From Yoonia sp. R2331 (GTDB lineage Bacteria > Pseudomonadota > Alphaproteobacteria > Rhodobacterales > Rhodobacteraceae): a DNA stretch of 64,000 nt. The stretch lies in contig NZ_JBGCUN010000001.1 of assembly GCF_041103235.1 (NCBI RefSeq), positions 1 through 64,000 of the forward strand, given 5' to 3'. The notes beneath the pieces were generated by a model. The model was not told where the DNA came from and did not search any database. It saw only the letters and a program-made list of their open reading frames with translations. This document shows, one piece after another, positions 49,360 to 59,316 of the stretch (positions are counted from its first letter, which is position 1; every line of letters begins with the position of its first letter). Both the position numbers and the translations under genes were made by a program.

Positions 49360-50034
49360 GTGATCGAGCTTGACGGAGTGGCCTATAGCTATGGCGGGGC
49401 AGAGCTTTTTGCGCAGCTGAACCTGTCGTTGGCGGCTGGATCGTTTCATTTTCTGACCGGCCCGTCAGGTGCCGGTAAAACTACCTTGCTGAAACTGTGT
49501 TACGGCGAATTGCTGGCAACCGCGGGCCAGGTACGTCTGTTTGGGGACGACGCCGCAGCCTTGCAACGCGATGGGGTTGCGATGATCCGACGACGGATCG
49601 GGGTGGTGCATCAGGATTGCCAATTTCTGGACCACCTGCCCGTCTCGGAAAACATCGCCCTCCCGCTCAAGGTTGCGGGGCGCGAAGACGAAGCTGACGG
49701 CAACCTTGATGATCTGATGACATGGGTGGGGCTGCGTGCGCAGGCCAATCAGACGCCGCCGCAATTGTCAGGTGGCGAACGCCAGCGCGCTGCATTGGCC
49801 CGTGCGGTCATCATGTCACCTGATGTGATTATTGCCGATGAACCCACGGGCAATGTCGACTGGGAAATGTCGCAGCGCCTGCTGACGCTGCTGATCGAAC
49901 TCAACAAGATGGGCAAGACCGTTTTGATTGCGACCCATGATCTGAACCTGATCCGCACGGCCAAAAATCAGGTCAGTGCGCGCGTTCTGCGACTGCGGGA
50001 CGGAAAACTGCAGCTGGCGGGAGCAGAGCTATGA
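49360..50034 (+). CDS. ftsE: cell division ATP-binding protein FtsE
   Basis: 224 residues from the GTG at 49360, preceded by GGGGA. Walker A GPSGAGKTT, signature LSGGERQRAALARA, Walker B VIIADEPTGNVD. With FtsX it forms the ABC-type complex that controls septal peptidoglycan hydrolysis. The stop overlaps ftsX by 4 bp. Confidence 0.94.
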   Translation: MIELDGVAYSYGGAELFAQLNLSLAAGSFHFLTGPSGAGKTTLLKLCYGELLATAGQVRLFGDDAAALQRDGVAMIRRRIGVVHQDCQFLDHLPVSENIALPLKVAGREDEADGNLDDLMTWVGLRAQANQTPPQLSGGERQRAALARAVIMSPDVIIADEPTGNVDWEMSQRLLTLLIELNKMGKTVLIATHDLNLIRTAKNQVSARVLRLRDGKLQLAGAEL

Positions 50035-50936
50035 AGCTGCATCCGCGCCGCGTTTTGGACATTGTCATGGGTGACCCAAAAGCAGATCGGGCCGTGCCGC
50101 CGTCTGGCTTTACCGCGCGACTGACCTTGTTCACAGCAGCCGCCATGGCCTTTCTGGCTGTTTTTGCGCTGGCGCTGTCAATGGCGACGGGGCGGCTGGC
50201 AGATCGCTGGTCAGAAGAACTTGCGCGGACCTCGACCCTACGAATTTCGGCCCCAGCGGACCAGGCTGCAGCGCAGGTTCGGGCAGCCATCGCCCTTTTG
50301 GAGACGACGCCGGGTGTTGCCGCCGCGCGCGCCCTGACAGCGGAAGAACAGCGCAATCTGTTGGAGCCTTGGTTCGGACCTGATCTGCCGATAGAGGCGC
50401 TACCGATCCCACAACTTGTTGAGATTATTGAAGAAGGACGTGGATACGATGCAACGGGCCTGCGGGCGCGGTTGCAAGCAGAGGTGCCCGGCGCCGTATT
50501 GGACGATCATACCCGCTGGCGCGAACCGCTGGTCGCCGCCGCAGGTCGCCTCCGGTCGTTGGGCTGGTTTGCCATCTTGCTGATCGGTGCCGCAACGGCT
50601 GCGATGATCACACTGGCCGCGCAATCCGCACTTGCTGCAAACGCGCAGGTGATCAGGGTCATGCGGCTGGTCGGTGCCGAGGATTCTTACATCGCGCGGG
50701 CATTTGTGAGGCGCTTCACCAGCCGGGCATTTTTGGGTGCATTGGCAGGCACGATCGTCGGCATGGTCGCTGTTGCCATTCTACCGGACGCCGATGACGT
50801 GGGCGGGTTCCTGACCGACGTCGGTTTTCGCGGCTTTGGCTGGTTCTGGCCGCTTTGCCTGCCGCCACTTGCAGCAATTGTCGCCTTTTTTGCAACCCGC
50901 GCCGCAGCGCTGCGCACATTGAAAGAGCAATCATGA
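50031..50936 (+). CDS. ftsX: cell division protein FtsX
   Basis: 301 residues. One N-terminal helix, a periplasmic loop (about 55-180), and three C-terminal helices including LAAQSALAANAQVIRVMRLV. Inner-membrane partner of FtsE. Stop overlaps plsC by 4 bp. Confidence 0.92.
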   Translation: MKLHPRRVLDIVMGDPKADRAVPPSGFTARLTLFTAAAMAFLAVFALALSMATGRLADRWSEELARTSTLRISAPADQAAAQVRAAIALLETTPGVAAARALTAEEQRNLLEPWFGPDLPIEALPIPQLVEIIEEGRGYDATGLRARLQAEVPGAVLDDHTRWREPLVAAAGRLRSLGWFAILLIGAATAAMITLAAQSALAANAQVIRVMRLVGAEDSYIARAFVRRFTSRAFLGALAGTIVGMVAVAILPDADDVGGFLTDVGFRGFGWFWPLCLPPLAAIVAFFATRAAALRTLKEQS

Positions 50937-51661
50937 TGTATGCGATCCAATGGCTGCGTTCCCTTGCCTTTAACGCGATGATGTATGTGATGATGCTGGT
51001 TTATGGGGTACTTTACCTGCCGTGGGCCATCATCTCGGCTGATGGGGCGGTGGCCGCTTGTCAGCAATATTGCCGCACGGTGCGTTGGCTTGCGTCCTGG
51101 ATGATTGGGCTGAAAACCGAGGTGCGCGGCGTCCCGCCTGAGGGCGAAGTGATGATCGCTGCCAAGCACCAGTCCTTTCTGGACGTGATTGTGATTTACG
51201 GGTCCGTGCCACGCGGCAAATTCATTATGAAGAGCATACTGAAATATGCACCCATTCTGGGTTGGTTCGGGCTGCGCATCGGTTGTGTGCCGGTGGACCG
51301 TGGCAAGCGCGGGGCGGCGATCAAACGCATGCTATCAGACGTCAGCGCAGGCAAGGTGCAGGGCGGCCAGTTGATTATCTATCCGCAAGGCACCCGTGTC
51401 GGGCCCGGTGTCAAAGCCCCTTACAAGGTCGGCACAGCGGCCCTTTATGGGCAATTGGATCAGCCCTGCGTGCCGGTTGCGACAAACATCGGTGTGTTCT
51501 GGCCCAAGCGGGGGGTCTATCGCAAGCCGGGCAATGCGGTTGTCGAATTCCTGACACCAATTGAACCGGGACTAGAGAGTGCGGACTTCATGACCCGGCT
51601 GGAGAACGACATCGAAGGCCATTCAAACCGTCTGAACGCCGAAGCAGGGTTTCAGGTATGA
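50933..51661 (+). CDS. plsC: 1-acyl-sn-glycerol-3-phosphate acyltransferase
   Basis: 242 residues from the ATG at 50933. It makes phosphatidic acid from lysophosphatidic acid. The catalytic HxxxxD box is KHQSFLDV and the substrate motif is YPQGTR (usual FPEGTR). One N-terminal helix. Coupled to ftsX and to the downstream flavoprotein gene (ATGA overlaps). Confidence 0.93.
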   Translation: MMYAIQWLRSLAFNAMMYVMMLVYGVLYLPWAIISADGAVAACQQYCRTVRWLASWMIGLKTEVRGVPPEGEVMIAAKHQSFLDVIVIYGSVPRGKFIMKSILKYAPILGWFGLRIGCVPVDRGKRGAAIKRMLSDVSAGKVQGGQLIIYPQGTRVGPGVKAPYKVGTAALYGQLDQPCVPVATNIGVFWPKRGVYRKPGNAVVEFLTPIEPGLESADFMTRLENDIEGHSNRLNAEAGFQV

Positions 51662-52263
51662 CCGGGACAATCACCGATATCGAAGCACTTGAGGCGCTTT
51701 ACGGCACACCGGGCAAGGCCTCGATCATTAAGGTGACAGACCATCTGACGCCTGCCTATCGCGCATGGATCATGCGCAGCCGGTTCTGCGTCTTGTCGAC
51801 CATTGGGCCCGGCGGCACGGACGGCAGCCCGCGTGGCGACGATGGGCCAGTTGTGACGGAAATGGACCCCAAAACGCTGCTGATGCCCGATTGGCGTGGC
51901 AATAACCGTATGGATACATTGCGTAACATCGTCGAAGACGGGCGGATCAGTGCGATGTTCATGGTGCCGGGATCGCGCAATGTGATGCGCATCAATGGCC
52001 GGGCAGAGGTGTCTGTTGCACCCGATCTGATCGCGCGTTTCAGCGACAAAGGCCGCGCGCCGCGTTCCGTGATCGTGATCCATATCGCAGAGGTTTACAG
52101 CCAGTGCGCGCGGGCGGTGATGCGTTCGGGGTTGTGGACAGATGGCGATCAAAGCGAAGGCCTGCCAACCGTTGGCGACATGCTGGCCGAAATTGAGGCC
52201 GGATTTGATGGTGCCGCCTATGACACGGAATGGCCGGACCGCGCGGCCAAAACCATGTGGTGA
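51658..52263 (+). CDS. pyridoxamine 5'-phosphate oxidase-family FMN-binding protein
   Basis: 201 residues of the split-barrel flavoprotein fold (MSMEG_1061-like group). Visible are FCVLSTIGPGGTDGSPRGDD, PDWRGNNRMDTLRNIVEDG and FMVPGSRNVMRINGRAEVS. Substrate unknown. Its end abuts the convergent accA. Confidence 0.87.
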   Translation: MTGTITDIEALEALYGTPGKASIIKVTDHLTPAYRAWIMRSRFCVLSTIGPGGTDGSPRGDDGPVVTEMDPKTLLMPDWRGNNRMDTLRNIVEDGRISAMFMVPGSRNVMRINGRAEVSVAPDLIARFSDKGRAPRSVIVIHIAEVYSQCARAVMRSGLWTDGDQSEGLPTVGDMLAEIEAGFDGAAYDTEWPDRAAKTMW

Positions 52264-53226
52264 CTAAGCCGCGAGGCCGGTGGACCCCAGCGCCATATAT
52301 TTTTTGCGACGGTCAGCGCGGACCTCTTCGGCACTTTTTGATGACAGTTCCGACAGCATCGCCTCGATCGCGGCCCCGACGTTCTTGATCGCGGTGTCAC
52401 GATCGCGGTGCGCGCCGCCCATGGGTTCTGGAATAATCCGGTCGCAAACCCCCAATTCGTTCAGATCCTTGGCAGTCAGGCGCAGCGCCTCTGCCGCCTC
52501 GCGCATTTTTTCGGCGTCTTTCCAAAGGATTGAGGCGCAGCCTTCGGGGCTGATGACCGAATAGATCGAATGGTCCAACATCGCCACGCGATTGGCCGTG
52601 GCAAAGGCCACAGCGCCACCAGAGCCACCTTCGCCGATCACCACAGAAATCAGCGGCACGCCCAGTTCCAGGCATTTTTCGGTTGAGCGGGCGATGGCCT
52701 CTGACTGACCGCGTTCTTCTGCACCTTTGCCGGGGTAGGCGCCGGGTGTGTCGACCAGAGTGATCACCGGTAGGCCAAAACGATCGGCGAGGCCCATCAG
52801 GCGAATTGCTTTGCGGTAACCTTCGGGCCGGGCCATGCCGAAATTGCGTTCGATCCGGGACTTGGTGTCGTTACCCTTTTCATGGCCAATCACCATTACC
52901 GGTTGCCCGTTCAAGCGGGCGAAACCACCCATGACGGCATGGTCATCGGCAAAGTTACGATCCCCGGCAAGCGGCGTATATTCGGTAAACAAAGCGTTAA
53001 TATAGTCTTGGCAATGCGGGCGGTTCGGATGCCGCGCGACCTGACATTTCCGCCAGGGTGTTAACCCCTCATAAAGAGATTTCAGCAGGTCCTCGGCCTT
53101 GCGATCAAGGGCTGCGGCCTCTTTTTCGACGTCCATCTCATCATTCTCGCGGGCCAACGCGCGCAATTCTTCTGCCTTGCCTTCAATTTCGGCCAAAGGT
53201 TTTTCGAAATCGAGATATTGCGTCAT
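52264..53226 (-). CDS. accA: acetyl-CoA carboxylase carboxyltransferase subunit alpha
   Basis: 320 residues from the ATG at 53226 ([20 protein letters not shown]). It transfers CO2 from biotin to acetyl-CoA, committing carbon to fatty-acid synthesis. Marks are [35 protein letters not shown] and [15 protein letters not shown]. The partner AccD is not in the window. Confidence 0.95.
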   Translation of the reverse strand: MTQYLDFEKPLAEIEGKAEELRALARENDEMDVEKEAAALDRKAEDLLKSLYEGLTPWRKCQVARHPNRPHCQDYINALFTEYTPLAGDRNFADDHAVMGGFARLNGQPVMVIGHEKGNDTKSRIERNFGMARPEGYRKAIRLMGLADRFGLPVITLVDTPGAYPGKGAEERGQSEAIARSTEKCLELGVPLISVVIGEGGSGGAVAFATANRVAMLDHSIYSVISPEGCASILWKDAEKMREAAEALRLTAKDLNELGVCDRIIPEPMGGAHRDRDTAIKNVGAAIEAMLSELSSKSAEEVRADRRKKYMALGSTGLAA

Positions 53227-53297
53227 CAAACGGCCCCTGCTGCGATCTTTGCCCGATATAATGGGCCGCAGGGACAATTTGCAATGTCGGAGGGAGT

Positions 53298-54254
53298 TTA
53301 GCCGACAATCATTTCATATTGCTTAACGATCACTTCAGCTTGCTTGATCGAGGCGATATCGACGAGGCGACCTTTGTAGACCGTCGCGCCTTCGCCGTTT
53401 TTCTTGGCCTCTTCCATTGCAGCAAGGATTTCGCGCGCCTCTGTCACGGCCGCGTCTGACGGGGTAAAGACCTGATTTGCCAGTGCAATTTGCTTGGGAT
53501 GGATCGCCCATTTGCCGACCATGCCCAATGTTGCACTGCGGCGAGATTGCGCGAGGTAGCCTTCATCATCGGAAAAGTCTCCGAACGGGCCATCAACCGG
53601 CAGCACGCCGTGGGTGCGGCAAGCGGCAACAATCGCAGTTTGCGCCCAATGCCAAGGGTCGCTGTAGTGGCGCGTATCCCCTTGCAACATATAGTAATTT
53701 TCCTGCGTCCCACCGATGCCGGTGGTCTGCATGCCCATGCTGGCGGCAAAGTCAGCGGCACCAAGGGACATCGCTTGCAAGCGGGGGGAGGCGGCGGCGA
53801 TCTCTTCCACATGGGAGATGCCTGCAGCGCTTTCGATGATCACCTCAAATGCCACAGGTTTGCGGCGACCCTTGGCGGCTTCAATCGCGGTAACAAGCGC
53901 ATCAACGGCATAGATGTCAGCAGCACACCCGACCTTTGGGATCATGATCTGGTCGAGCCGATCACTGGCCTGTTCCAGAAGGTCCACCACATCGCGGTAC
54001 CAGAACGGCGTATCGAGCCCGTTGATCCGCACGCTTAAGTGTTTGGTATTCCAGTCAATATCATGGGTTGCCTGAATGACGTTCGCGCGGGCGGTATCCT
54101 TGTCAGAGGGTGCGACGGAATCTTCGAGGTCGAGGTTGATCACATCCGCACTGGAGCCCGCCATCTTTTCAAACAGCGCGGTGCGCGAGCCGGGGCCAAA
54201 CAATTGGCAGCGGTTCGGGCGGGCAGGGGCTGCGGGTTGCAGGCGAAATGACAT
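53298..54254 (-). CDS. mcl1: L-malyl-CoA/beta-methylmalyl-CoA lyase
   Basis: 318 residues from the ATG at 54254 ([20 protein letters not shown]), the length of the characterised Rhodobacter Mcl1. It is a HpcH/HpaI (CitE-like) fold lyase with [30 protein letters not shown] and [17 protein letters not shown]. It cleaves beta-methylmalyl-CoA to glyoxylate and propionyl-CoA in the ethylmalonyl-CoA pathway. About 97 bp upstream is the four-unit 11-bp array, and TTGCGCAA-type sites lie closer. Confidence 0.92.
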   Translation of the reverse strand: MSFRLQPAAPARPNRCQLFGPGSRTALFEKMAGSSADVINLDLEDSVAPSDKDTARANVIQATHDIDWNTKHLSVRINGLDTPFWYRDVVDLLEQASDRLDQIMIPKVGCAADIYAVDALVTAIEAAKGRRKPVAFEVIIESAAGISHVEEIAAASPRLQAMSLGAADFAASMGMQTTGIGGTQENYYMLQGDTRHYSDPWHWAQTAIVAACRTHGVLPVDGPFGDFSDDEGYLAQSRRSATLGMVGKWAIHPKQIALANQVFTPSDAAVTEAREILAAMEEAKKNGEGATVYKGRLVDIASIKQAEVIVKQYEMIVG

Positions 54255-54305
54255 GATGCGGCCTTGTTTGATTATTTCGTATCTGTTGCCCATGGGGTTA
54301 GAATA

Positions 54306-54325
54306 TTGCGCAATGCTGCGCAAGC
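54306..54325. promoter_or_regulatory. TTGCGCAA / TGCGCAAG sites in the mcl1 promoter region
   Basis: TTGCGCAATGCTGCGCAAG places two GCGCAA boxes 11 bp apart, about 55-70 bp upstream of the mcl1 start. They resemble half-sites of RamB/ScfR-type acyl-CoA-responsive regulators, but this is only a visual resemblance. Confidence 0.35.
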
Positions 54326-54350
54326 ATCATTTTGCGCGCGCAGCATTCCG

Positions 54351-54394
54351 GGGGATGCACATTGTATGCGCATCCTATGCACAACCCATGCATA
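54351..54394 (-). repeat. four-unit 11-bp array (TGTGCAT-N4), copy 2, upstream of mcl1
   Basis: On the minus strand the units are TATGCATGGGT, TGTGCATAGGA, TGCGCATACAA and TGTGCATCCCC, exactly 11 bp apart and oriented toward mcl1. They match the array at 29525-29568 unit by unit. Confidence 0.65.
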
Positions 54395-54434
54395 TGAATG
54401 TCTTAAGATCGGTTAGGGATAGTTAAGGCAGGGC

Positions 54435-54452
54435 GCCGGGGTGAACCCCGGC
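54435..54452 (-). terminator. hairpin after the second aromatic aminotransferase gene
   Basis: GCCGGGGTGAACCCCGGC has 8-bp perfect arms and lies 27 bp past the stop of the gene at 54479-55663. There is no T-run. The surrounding sequence resembles common Rhodobacterales intergenic hairpins. Confidence 0.5.
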
Positions 54453-54478
54453 CTACCCAAACTTTCAGCGCTGGCGCC

Positions 54479-55663
54479 CTAGATCCCGGCGTCGATAATT
54501 GCGCGGGCGAGGATCGGCACGGTCTGCGCATTCAGCCCGGCGATGTTCATTCGACTGTCTCCGACCATGTAGATCCCGTGGTCTGCGCGCAGCTTTTCAA
54601 CCAGCTCTGGCGTGGTGCCAAGCTGGCTGAACATGCCGCGGTGATCGGCCAGAAAGTCGAACCGGTCGGAATTGGACAGGCGGCGCAATTCGTCTGCCAA
54701 CTGCTTGCGTAGGTCCAGCATCCCATTGCGGGTCTCTTCCAGTTCAGCCTCCCAATCGGCGCGCAGGTCGGGATCGTTCAGGATGGTGGTGACAACGCGC
54801 GCGCCGTGATCGGGGGGAAAGGAGTAGTTCTGCCGGTTCAGGAAGGCGAGGTTTTGTTGCGTCAGCGCCTGTTCGTCTGTGTTCTTGGCCACGGCCATCA
54901 GAATGCCGGTACGTTCGCGGTAGATTCCGAAGTTCTTGGAACAGGAGGCGGCGATCAGCACGTTGTCAAAGGCACCGGCCACGCGCCGCGTGGCGGCGGC
55001 ATCATCGTCCAGCCCATCGCCAAAGCCCTGATAGGCAATGTCGACAAAGGGAATAGCGGACTTTTCGCGGATCAGTTTGATCACGCCGTCCCATTGCGCC
55101 AGCGTCAGGTTGGCACCGGTTGGGTTGTGGCAGCAGCCGTGCAGCAGCACCACATCGCCGGGCAACATGGCGCCCAGATCGGTCAGCATGCCGATATAGT
55201 CAACGCCGCGCGAGGCGGTGTCGAAATAGCGATAGGTCTGGGATTTCATGCCCAGATATTTGATGATCGACGGATGGTTCGGCCACGTGGGGTCGGATAG
55301 CCAGACCGTGGCGCCGGGGGCTGCCAATTTGATCAGCTCCAACGCTTGGCGGATCGCGCCGGTTCCGCCTGGGGTTGCCACGGCCGCCACGCGGGCGTGG
55401 TCGACGGCGTCCCCCAGCACGAGGTTTTTCATTGCGGTGCCAAATGCGGGGTCACCGGCGAGCCCGGTATAGGCCTTGGACGTCTGATCAGCGAGAATCC
55501 GACGCTCTGCCTCTTTCACGGCGCGCATGACGGGGGTGTTGCCGGTCGCGTCCTTGTAGACACCGACGCCAAGGTCGACCTTGGTGTCGCGCGGGTCTTC
55601 GCGGTAGGCGGCCATAAGGGCCAGGATTTTGTCAGCGGGTTGGGCCTTGAGGTTAGACAGCAT
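54479..55663 (-). CDS. tyrB: aromatic amino acid / aspartate aminotransferase (paralogue 2)
   Basis: 394 residues from the ATG at 55663 (MLSNLKAQPADKILALMAAY), with AGGAAC 8 bp upstream. Class I PLP aminotransferase: VDLGVGVYKDATGNTPVM, HGCCHNPTGANLT, DIAYQGFGDG, and the PLP lysine in CSKNFGIYRERTG. It is closer to the consensus SKNFGIYRER than the copy at 1966-3147, so this is probably the housekeeping enzyme. Confidence 0.92.
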   Translation of the reverse strand: MLSNLKAQPADKILALMAAYREDPRDTKVDLGVGVYKDATGNTPVMRAVKEAERRILADQTSKAYTGLAGDPAFGTAMKNLVLGDAVDHARVAAVATPGGTGAIRQALELIKLAAPGATVWLSDPTWPNHPSIIKYLGMKSQTYRYFDTASRGVDYIGMLTDLGAMLPGDVVLLHGCCHNPTGANLTLAQWDGVIKLIREKSAIPFVDIAYQGFGDGLDDDAAATRRVAGAFDNVLIAASCSKNFGIYRERTGILMAVAKNTDEQALTQQNLAFLNRQNYSFPPDHGARVVTTILNDPDLRADWEAELEETRNGMLDLRKQLADELRRLSNSDRFDFLADHRGMFSQLGTTPELVEKLRADHGIYMVGDSRMNIAGLNAQTVPILARAIIDAGI

Positions 55664-55794
55664 GGTTTTGTTCCTGATCGGCTGCGGCAAGAGGCGTCAG
55701 CGCAGCGCGCGTCCGACGCACAAAGCGCCAGTGCCATAACCAGAGCGTCAGTGCAACAAAACCTGCAAGACTTTGGGCATCTTGGGCCGTCAGC

Positions 55795-56637
55795 TTAGCC
55801 GTTTGTGATGGGCAGATCATCGTACATGCCCCATTCGGCCCAAGAGCCGTCGTAAAGGCTGTGATCTGTCTTGCCGATCCGTTCCAGTGCCAGGCTGAGG
55901 ATGGCAGCAGTAATGCCGGACCCGCAGGTTGTGATCACCGGCTTGGTCAGATCAGCCTTGGCGAAGGCGGCCTGTAGGGCAGGCGCGTCTTTCATGGTGC
56001 CGTCTGCGTTCAGCAGATCCTTGTAGAAGACGTTGGCAGAGCCGGGGATATGACCCGCGCGCAGCCCTTCGCGCGGCTCTGGCGCGGCCCCGGCATAGCG
56101 TTCGGGTGAGCGGGCGTCGATGATCGTGTGATCGCCCAGCTTGGCGGCCCTGGCCACTTGCGTGACATCGCGCACCAATTGGTTTTGGCGGCTGACGGTC
56201 ATGTGACGGTCGCGGATCACGGGTGGCAGGTCTTCGACCCTGTGGCCGTCTGCGATCCATTTGGGCATGCCACCGTCCAGCACTGCGATGTCGGTTTTGC
56301 CCATCAGGCGGAACAGCCACCAGACGCGCGCGGCAGAGAACAGGCCAGCTGTGTCATAGACCACGATCTGATGTCCGTCGCCCACGCCCATGGCGCGCAT
56401 CCGCGACATGAATTTTTCAACCGGCGGGGCCATATGCGGCATCTCGGACCGGTGGTCGCTGATCTCGGAGATGTCAAAGAACCGCGCACCGGGGATGTGG
56501 CTGGCGGCGTATTCGGCCTGTGGGTCGCGGCCATCCGAGGCCATGTACCAGCTGGCATCCAGAATGCGCAGATCCGGATCCTTGAGGTGTTCGGCCAGCC
56601 AAGAGGTGCTGACCAGTGTTTTGGGATCGTCCGTCAT
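55795..56637 (-). CDS. sseA: 3-mercaptopyruvate/thiosulfate sulfurtransferase
   Basis: 280 residues from the ATG at 56637 (MTDDPKTLVSTSWLAEHL), the usual family start; an ATG at 56652 is possible. Two rhodanese domains; the C-terminal active-site loop is TTCGSGITA (Cys plus GSG-T/S, the mercaptopyruvate type). Transfers sulfur to thiols or cyanide. Confidence 0.92.
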   Translation of the reverse strand: MTDDPKTLVSTSWLAEHLKDPDLRILDASWYMASDGRDPQAEYAASHIPGARFFDISEISDHRSEMPHMAPPVEKFMSRMRAMGVGDGHQIVVYDTAGLFSAARVWWLFRLMGKTDIAVLDGGMPKWIADGHRVEDLPPVIRDRHMTVSRQNQLVRDVTQVARAAKLGDHTIIDARSPERYAGAAPEPREGLRAGHIPGSANVFYKDLLNADGTMKDAPALQAAFAKADLTKPVITTCGSGITAAILSLALERIGKTDHSLYDGSWAEWGMYDDLPITNG

Positions 56638-56713
56638 CTTTGCACCCGCCATTGCCCTGTCGCGCTTGCCAAAGGGGGTAGCGCAGGGGGCGGAGTGAGG
56701 CAAGGTCACCAAC

Positions 56714-56748
56714 GCAAAAGGGCGCCCCGGATCGGAGCGCCCTTTGCG
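56714..56748 (-). terminator. rho-independent terminator for the Gly-rich small gene
   Basis: Read on the minus strand, CGCAAAGGGCGC pairs with GCGCCCTTTTGCG (one bulged base), giving a long GC stem ending in a T-run. It lies 15 bp past the stop of the gene at 56763-57020. Confidence 0.8.
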
Positions 56749-56762
56749 TCAATGGAACCGGA

Positions 56763-57020
56763 TCAACCGGCCATCTTGTTCTTGATGAAGCCAGCGACCA
56801 GCGTCAGGATGATGCCGCCAGCACCACCGCCGCCGATCTGGCTGATCAATCCGCTCATGTCGCCGCCCATCAGGCCGGATAGGATAGCGCCACCGCCAGC
56901 ACCGCCGACAAGACCGGCGATCGTGTTGCCAAGGCCGCCCAGCGACATGTTCTTGACCCCTGCACCAGCCGCATTGCCGCCAACGGCACCTGAAATGGCC
57001 TGAATAATAAGTTGTTCCAT
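56763..57020 (-). CDS. small glycine-rich hydrophobic protein
   Basis: 85 residues from the ATG at 57020 (MEQLIIQAISGAVGGNAAG). The protein is Gly/Ala-rich with hydrophobic stretches (GNTIAGLVGGAGGGAILSGL; GGIILTLVAGFIKNKMAG), probably membrane-associated. No family recognised by eye. Strong terminator follows. Confidence 0.72.
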   Translation of the reverse strand: MEQLIIQAISGAVGGNAAGAGVKNMSLGGLGNTIAGLVGGAGGGAILSGLMGGDMSGLISQIGGGGAGGIILTLVAGFIKNKMAG

Positions 57021-57146
57021 CGTCCCTATTCCTTGTTCACGGGGCCATGGCATTGTTGACCCAAGGCGCGGCCCCAGCGCCAAAGGTTAAGGCAGGTTAA
57101 CCATTTGGCGACAGCGGCATAGGGGAGAAATCGTCCAGCGTTCCCG

Positions 57147-57620
57147 CTAGGTGTCGTGGCGCAAGAGGCGTTGCTTTTGGCGGGCCCAGTCGCGTTTCGC
57201 GTCTGTCTGCCTTTTGTCGTGGTTTTTCTTGCCCTTAGCAATGCCGATCTTCAGTTTTACCAGCCCGCGATCATTGAAATACATCACAAGGGGAACCAAC
57301 GTCATGCCTTCGCGGCGGGTGGCGTTCCAGAGCTTTGACAGCTCTTTTCGGCTGACCAAAAGCTTGCGCTTTCGCCGTGGTTCGTGGCTGAACATTGCCT
57401 GCTCATAGGGCGCGATATAGCCGTTTGTCAGCCAAAGTTCACCGTCATCCACCGAGGCATAGCTGTCAGCGATGTTGGATTGACCGGTGCGCAGGGATTT
57501 GACCTCTGGCCCTTCAAGGATGATGCCGACTTCGAGATCATCCTCGATTGCATAATCATAGCGCGCGCGCCGGTTTTCGGCGACGACCTTGTAATTCTTG
57601 TTTGTGTCTTTCTTGGCCAT
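57147..57620 (-). CDS. smpB: SsrA-binding protein SmpB
   Basis: 157 residues. It carries tmRNA to stalled ribosomes. Marks are [40 protein letters not shown], and the basic tail [20 protein letters not shown]. tmRNA (ssrA) is not in the window. Confidence 0.95.
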   Translation of the reverse strand: MAKKDTNKNYKVVAENRRARYDYAIEDDLEVGIILEGPEVKSLRTGQSNIADSYASVDDGELWLTNGYIAPYEQAMFSHEPRRKRKLLVSRKELSKLWNATRREGMTLVPLVMYFNDRGLVKLKIGIAKGKKNHDKRQTDAKRDWARQKQRLLRHDT

Positions 57621-57694
57621 GATCGCCCTGAGATAGGCGATGGACGTCTGCGCTACAAGCCATAGGATGCGGGCGAGAACAAAGGGGGTGCGGG

Positions 57695-58129
57695 TTGCTT
57701 GTTCAAATCGTCTTGGGTGCCGGACTGTTGTTGGTGTCGATCATGATTGCCGGTGTCAGTTTCTGGGCGATGGATCGCGTGCTGTTGCGGGTGCGGCCCT
57801 GGCTGATGCGCGCGCCGCATGCGCCAAAGCTGCTGGCGGTGCTTGTGACGACCGCGGTGTGGATATTGGCGCAACTGACGGTGGGCGTCTGGTTATGGGC
57901 GCTGACCTTTGTGGCGCTGGACATCTTTGCGACGCTGGAAGAGGCGGTCTATTTCGCGCTGGTGGTCTTTACCACCTTGGGATTTGGCGACATCCTTTTG
58001 CCGGTTGAATGGCGGCTGCTGGGCGGCATGGCCTCGCTCAACGGGCTGTTGAACATCGGTTTGGTGACTGCTGTGCTGGTCGAAACCATGCGCCAGATCA
58101 GGCTGAACCAGATGGAGCAGGGATCATGA
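57695..58129 (+). CDS. two-helix potassium-channel-like membrane protein
   Basis: 144 residues from a TTG at 57695 preceded by GGGGGTG. Hydrophobic segments at about 5-30, 45-75 and 100-130 surround a pore-like motif TTLGFGD, related to the K+ filter TxGYGD. Ion specificity is inferred only. The stop overlaps the next ATG by 4 bp. Confidence 0.82.
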   Translation: MLVQIVLGAGLLLVSIMIAGVSFWAMDRVLLRVRPWLMRAPHAPKLLAVLVTTAVWILAQLTVGVWLWALTFVALDIFATLEEAVYFALVVFTTLGFGDILLPVEWRLLGGMASLNGLLNIGLVTAVLVETMRQIRLNQMEQGS

Positions 58130-59316
58130 CCATCCCCGTCTTGAAAAACGCACAGGCGCGGCGTCTGTTCCTGCACAGGCACGGGCTGTGCCATGCTGGT
58201 GGCGGCGCGGGCCGGGGTGATGATCTGGCGGCTGTGTTGGATGATCTTGGGTTTGTGCAGCTTGATAGTGTGAACACCTTTGCCCGCGCGCATGACCTGA
58301 TCCTTTGGGCGCGACGCGGATCCTACAGGCCGCGCGCTTTGGAATTGGCGCTGGCGCGGGACCGGGCGGTGTTCGAACACTGGACCCATGACGCCGCCGC
58401 CATTCCGATGGCGTTCTACCCCCACTGGAAACTGCGATTTGACCGCGACGCGGCGCGACTTCGCGACCGGTGGGGCAAGGACAGGCGCGCTGGATTTCTT
58501 GAAAAGGCCGAAGAGGTCTTGGCGCAAATTCAGACCCAGGGTGGATGTTCGTCCAGCGACGTTGGCACGGACGAGGTCAAAGGGTCAGGTGGCTGGTGGG
58601 ATTGGCATCCCAGCAAGACGGCCTTGGAGTATCTATGGCGGTCGGGGGCTTTGACGGTTTGCCACCGCACCGGATTTCGCAAGGTCTATGATCTGCCAGA
58701 GCGGGTGATCCCGGCGGAACACTTGAACGCACGCCCGCACCCGGATGAGACGATTGACTGGCTGTGCGCAGGTGCGCTGGACCGGTTGGGCTTTGCCACA
58801 AGCGGTGAGTTGGCGGCGTTCTGGGATACCGCAACGCCCGCCGAGGCCAAGGAGTGGTGCCGGGCCGCACTTGCCGATGGGCGGGTGATCGAGGTGGATG
58901 TGGAAGGCGTTGACGGCAGGCTGCGCCGGTCTTTTGCCCCGCCGGGCGTGATGGACGCACCTGCGCCCGCACCGCCTGGCAAGGTGCGGATCGTGTCGCC
59001 CTTTGACCCCGCGCTGCGCGACCGCAAGCGGGCCGAGCGGCTGTTTGGCTTTCACTACCGGATCGAAATTTTCGTACCGGAAGCCAAGCGGCAGTATGGC
59101 TATTACGTATTCCCGGTGATGGAAGGCGACCGCCTGATTGGACGGATCGACATGAAGCGCGAAGGCGCGGTGCTGGCCGTCCGCGCGTTCTGGCCAGAAC
59201 GTGGCGTGCGGATCGGGTCGGGTCGGTTGGCGCGGCTGCAATCCGAACTGGCCCGCGCGGCGCGCTTTGGTGGCTGCGGATCGGTCGAGTTGGCCGAAGA
59301 ATGGTTGCGCTGTTAG
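58126..59316 (+). CDS. YcaQ/AlkX-type DNA glycosylase (winged-helix, DUF1006/HTH_42)
   Basis: 396 residues from the ATG at 58126. The family unhooks bulky or crosslinked bases using a Gln-x-Gln/Asp motif; here GFVQLDSVN gives Gln45-Leu46-Asp47, the YcaQ type. Winged-helix modules and a C-terminal region (RIVSPFDPALRDRKRAERLF) are typical. Coupled to the upstream channel gene. Confidence 0.88.
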   Translation: MTIPVLKNAQARRLFLHRHGLCHAGGGAGRGDDLAAVLDDLGFVQLDSVNTFARAHDLILWARRGSYRPRALELALARDRAVFEHWTHDAAAIPMAFYPHWKLRFDRDAARLRDRWGKDRRAGFLEKAEEVLAQIQTQGGCSSSDVGTDEVKGSGGWWDWHPSKTALEYLWRSGALTVCHRTGFRKVYDLPERVIPAEHLNARPHPDETIDWLCAGALDRLGFATSGELAAFWDTATPAEAKEWCRAALADGRVIEVDVEGVDGRLRRSFAPPGVMDAPAPAPPGKVRIVSPFDPALRDRKRAERLFGFHYRIEIFVPEAKRQYGYYVFPVMEGDRLIGRIDMKREGAVLAVRAFWPERGVRIGSGRLARLQSELARAARFGGCGSVELAEEWLRC

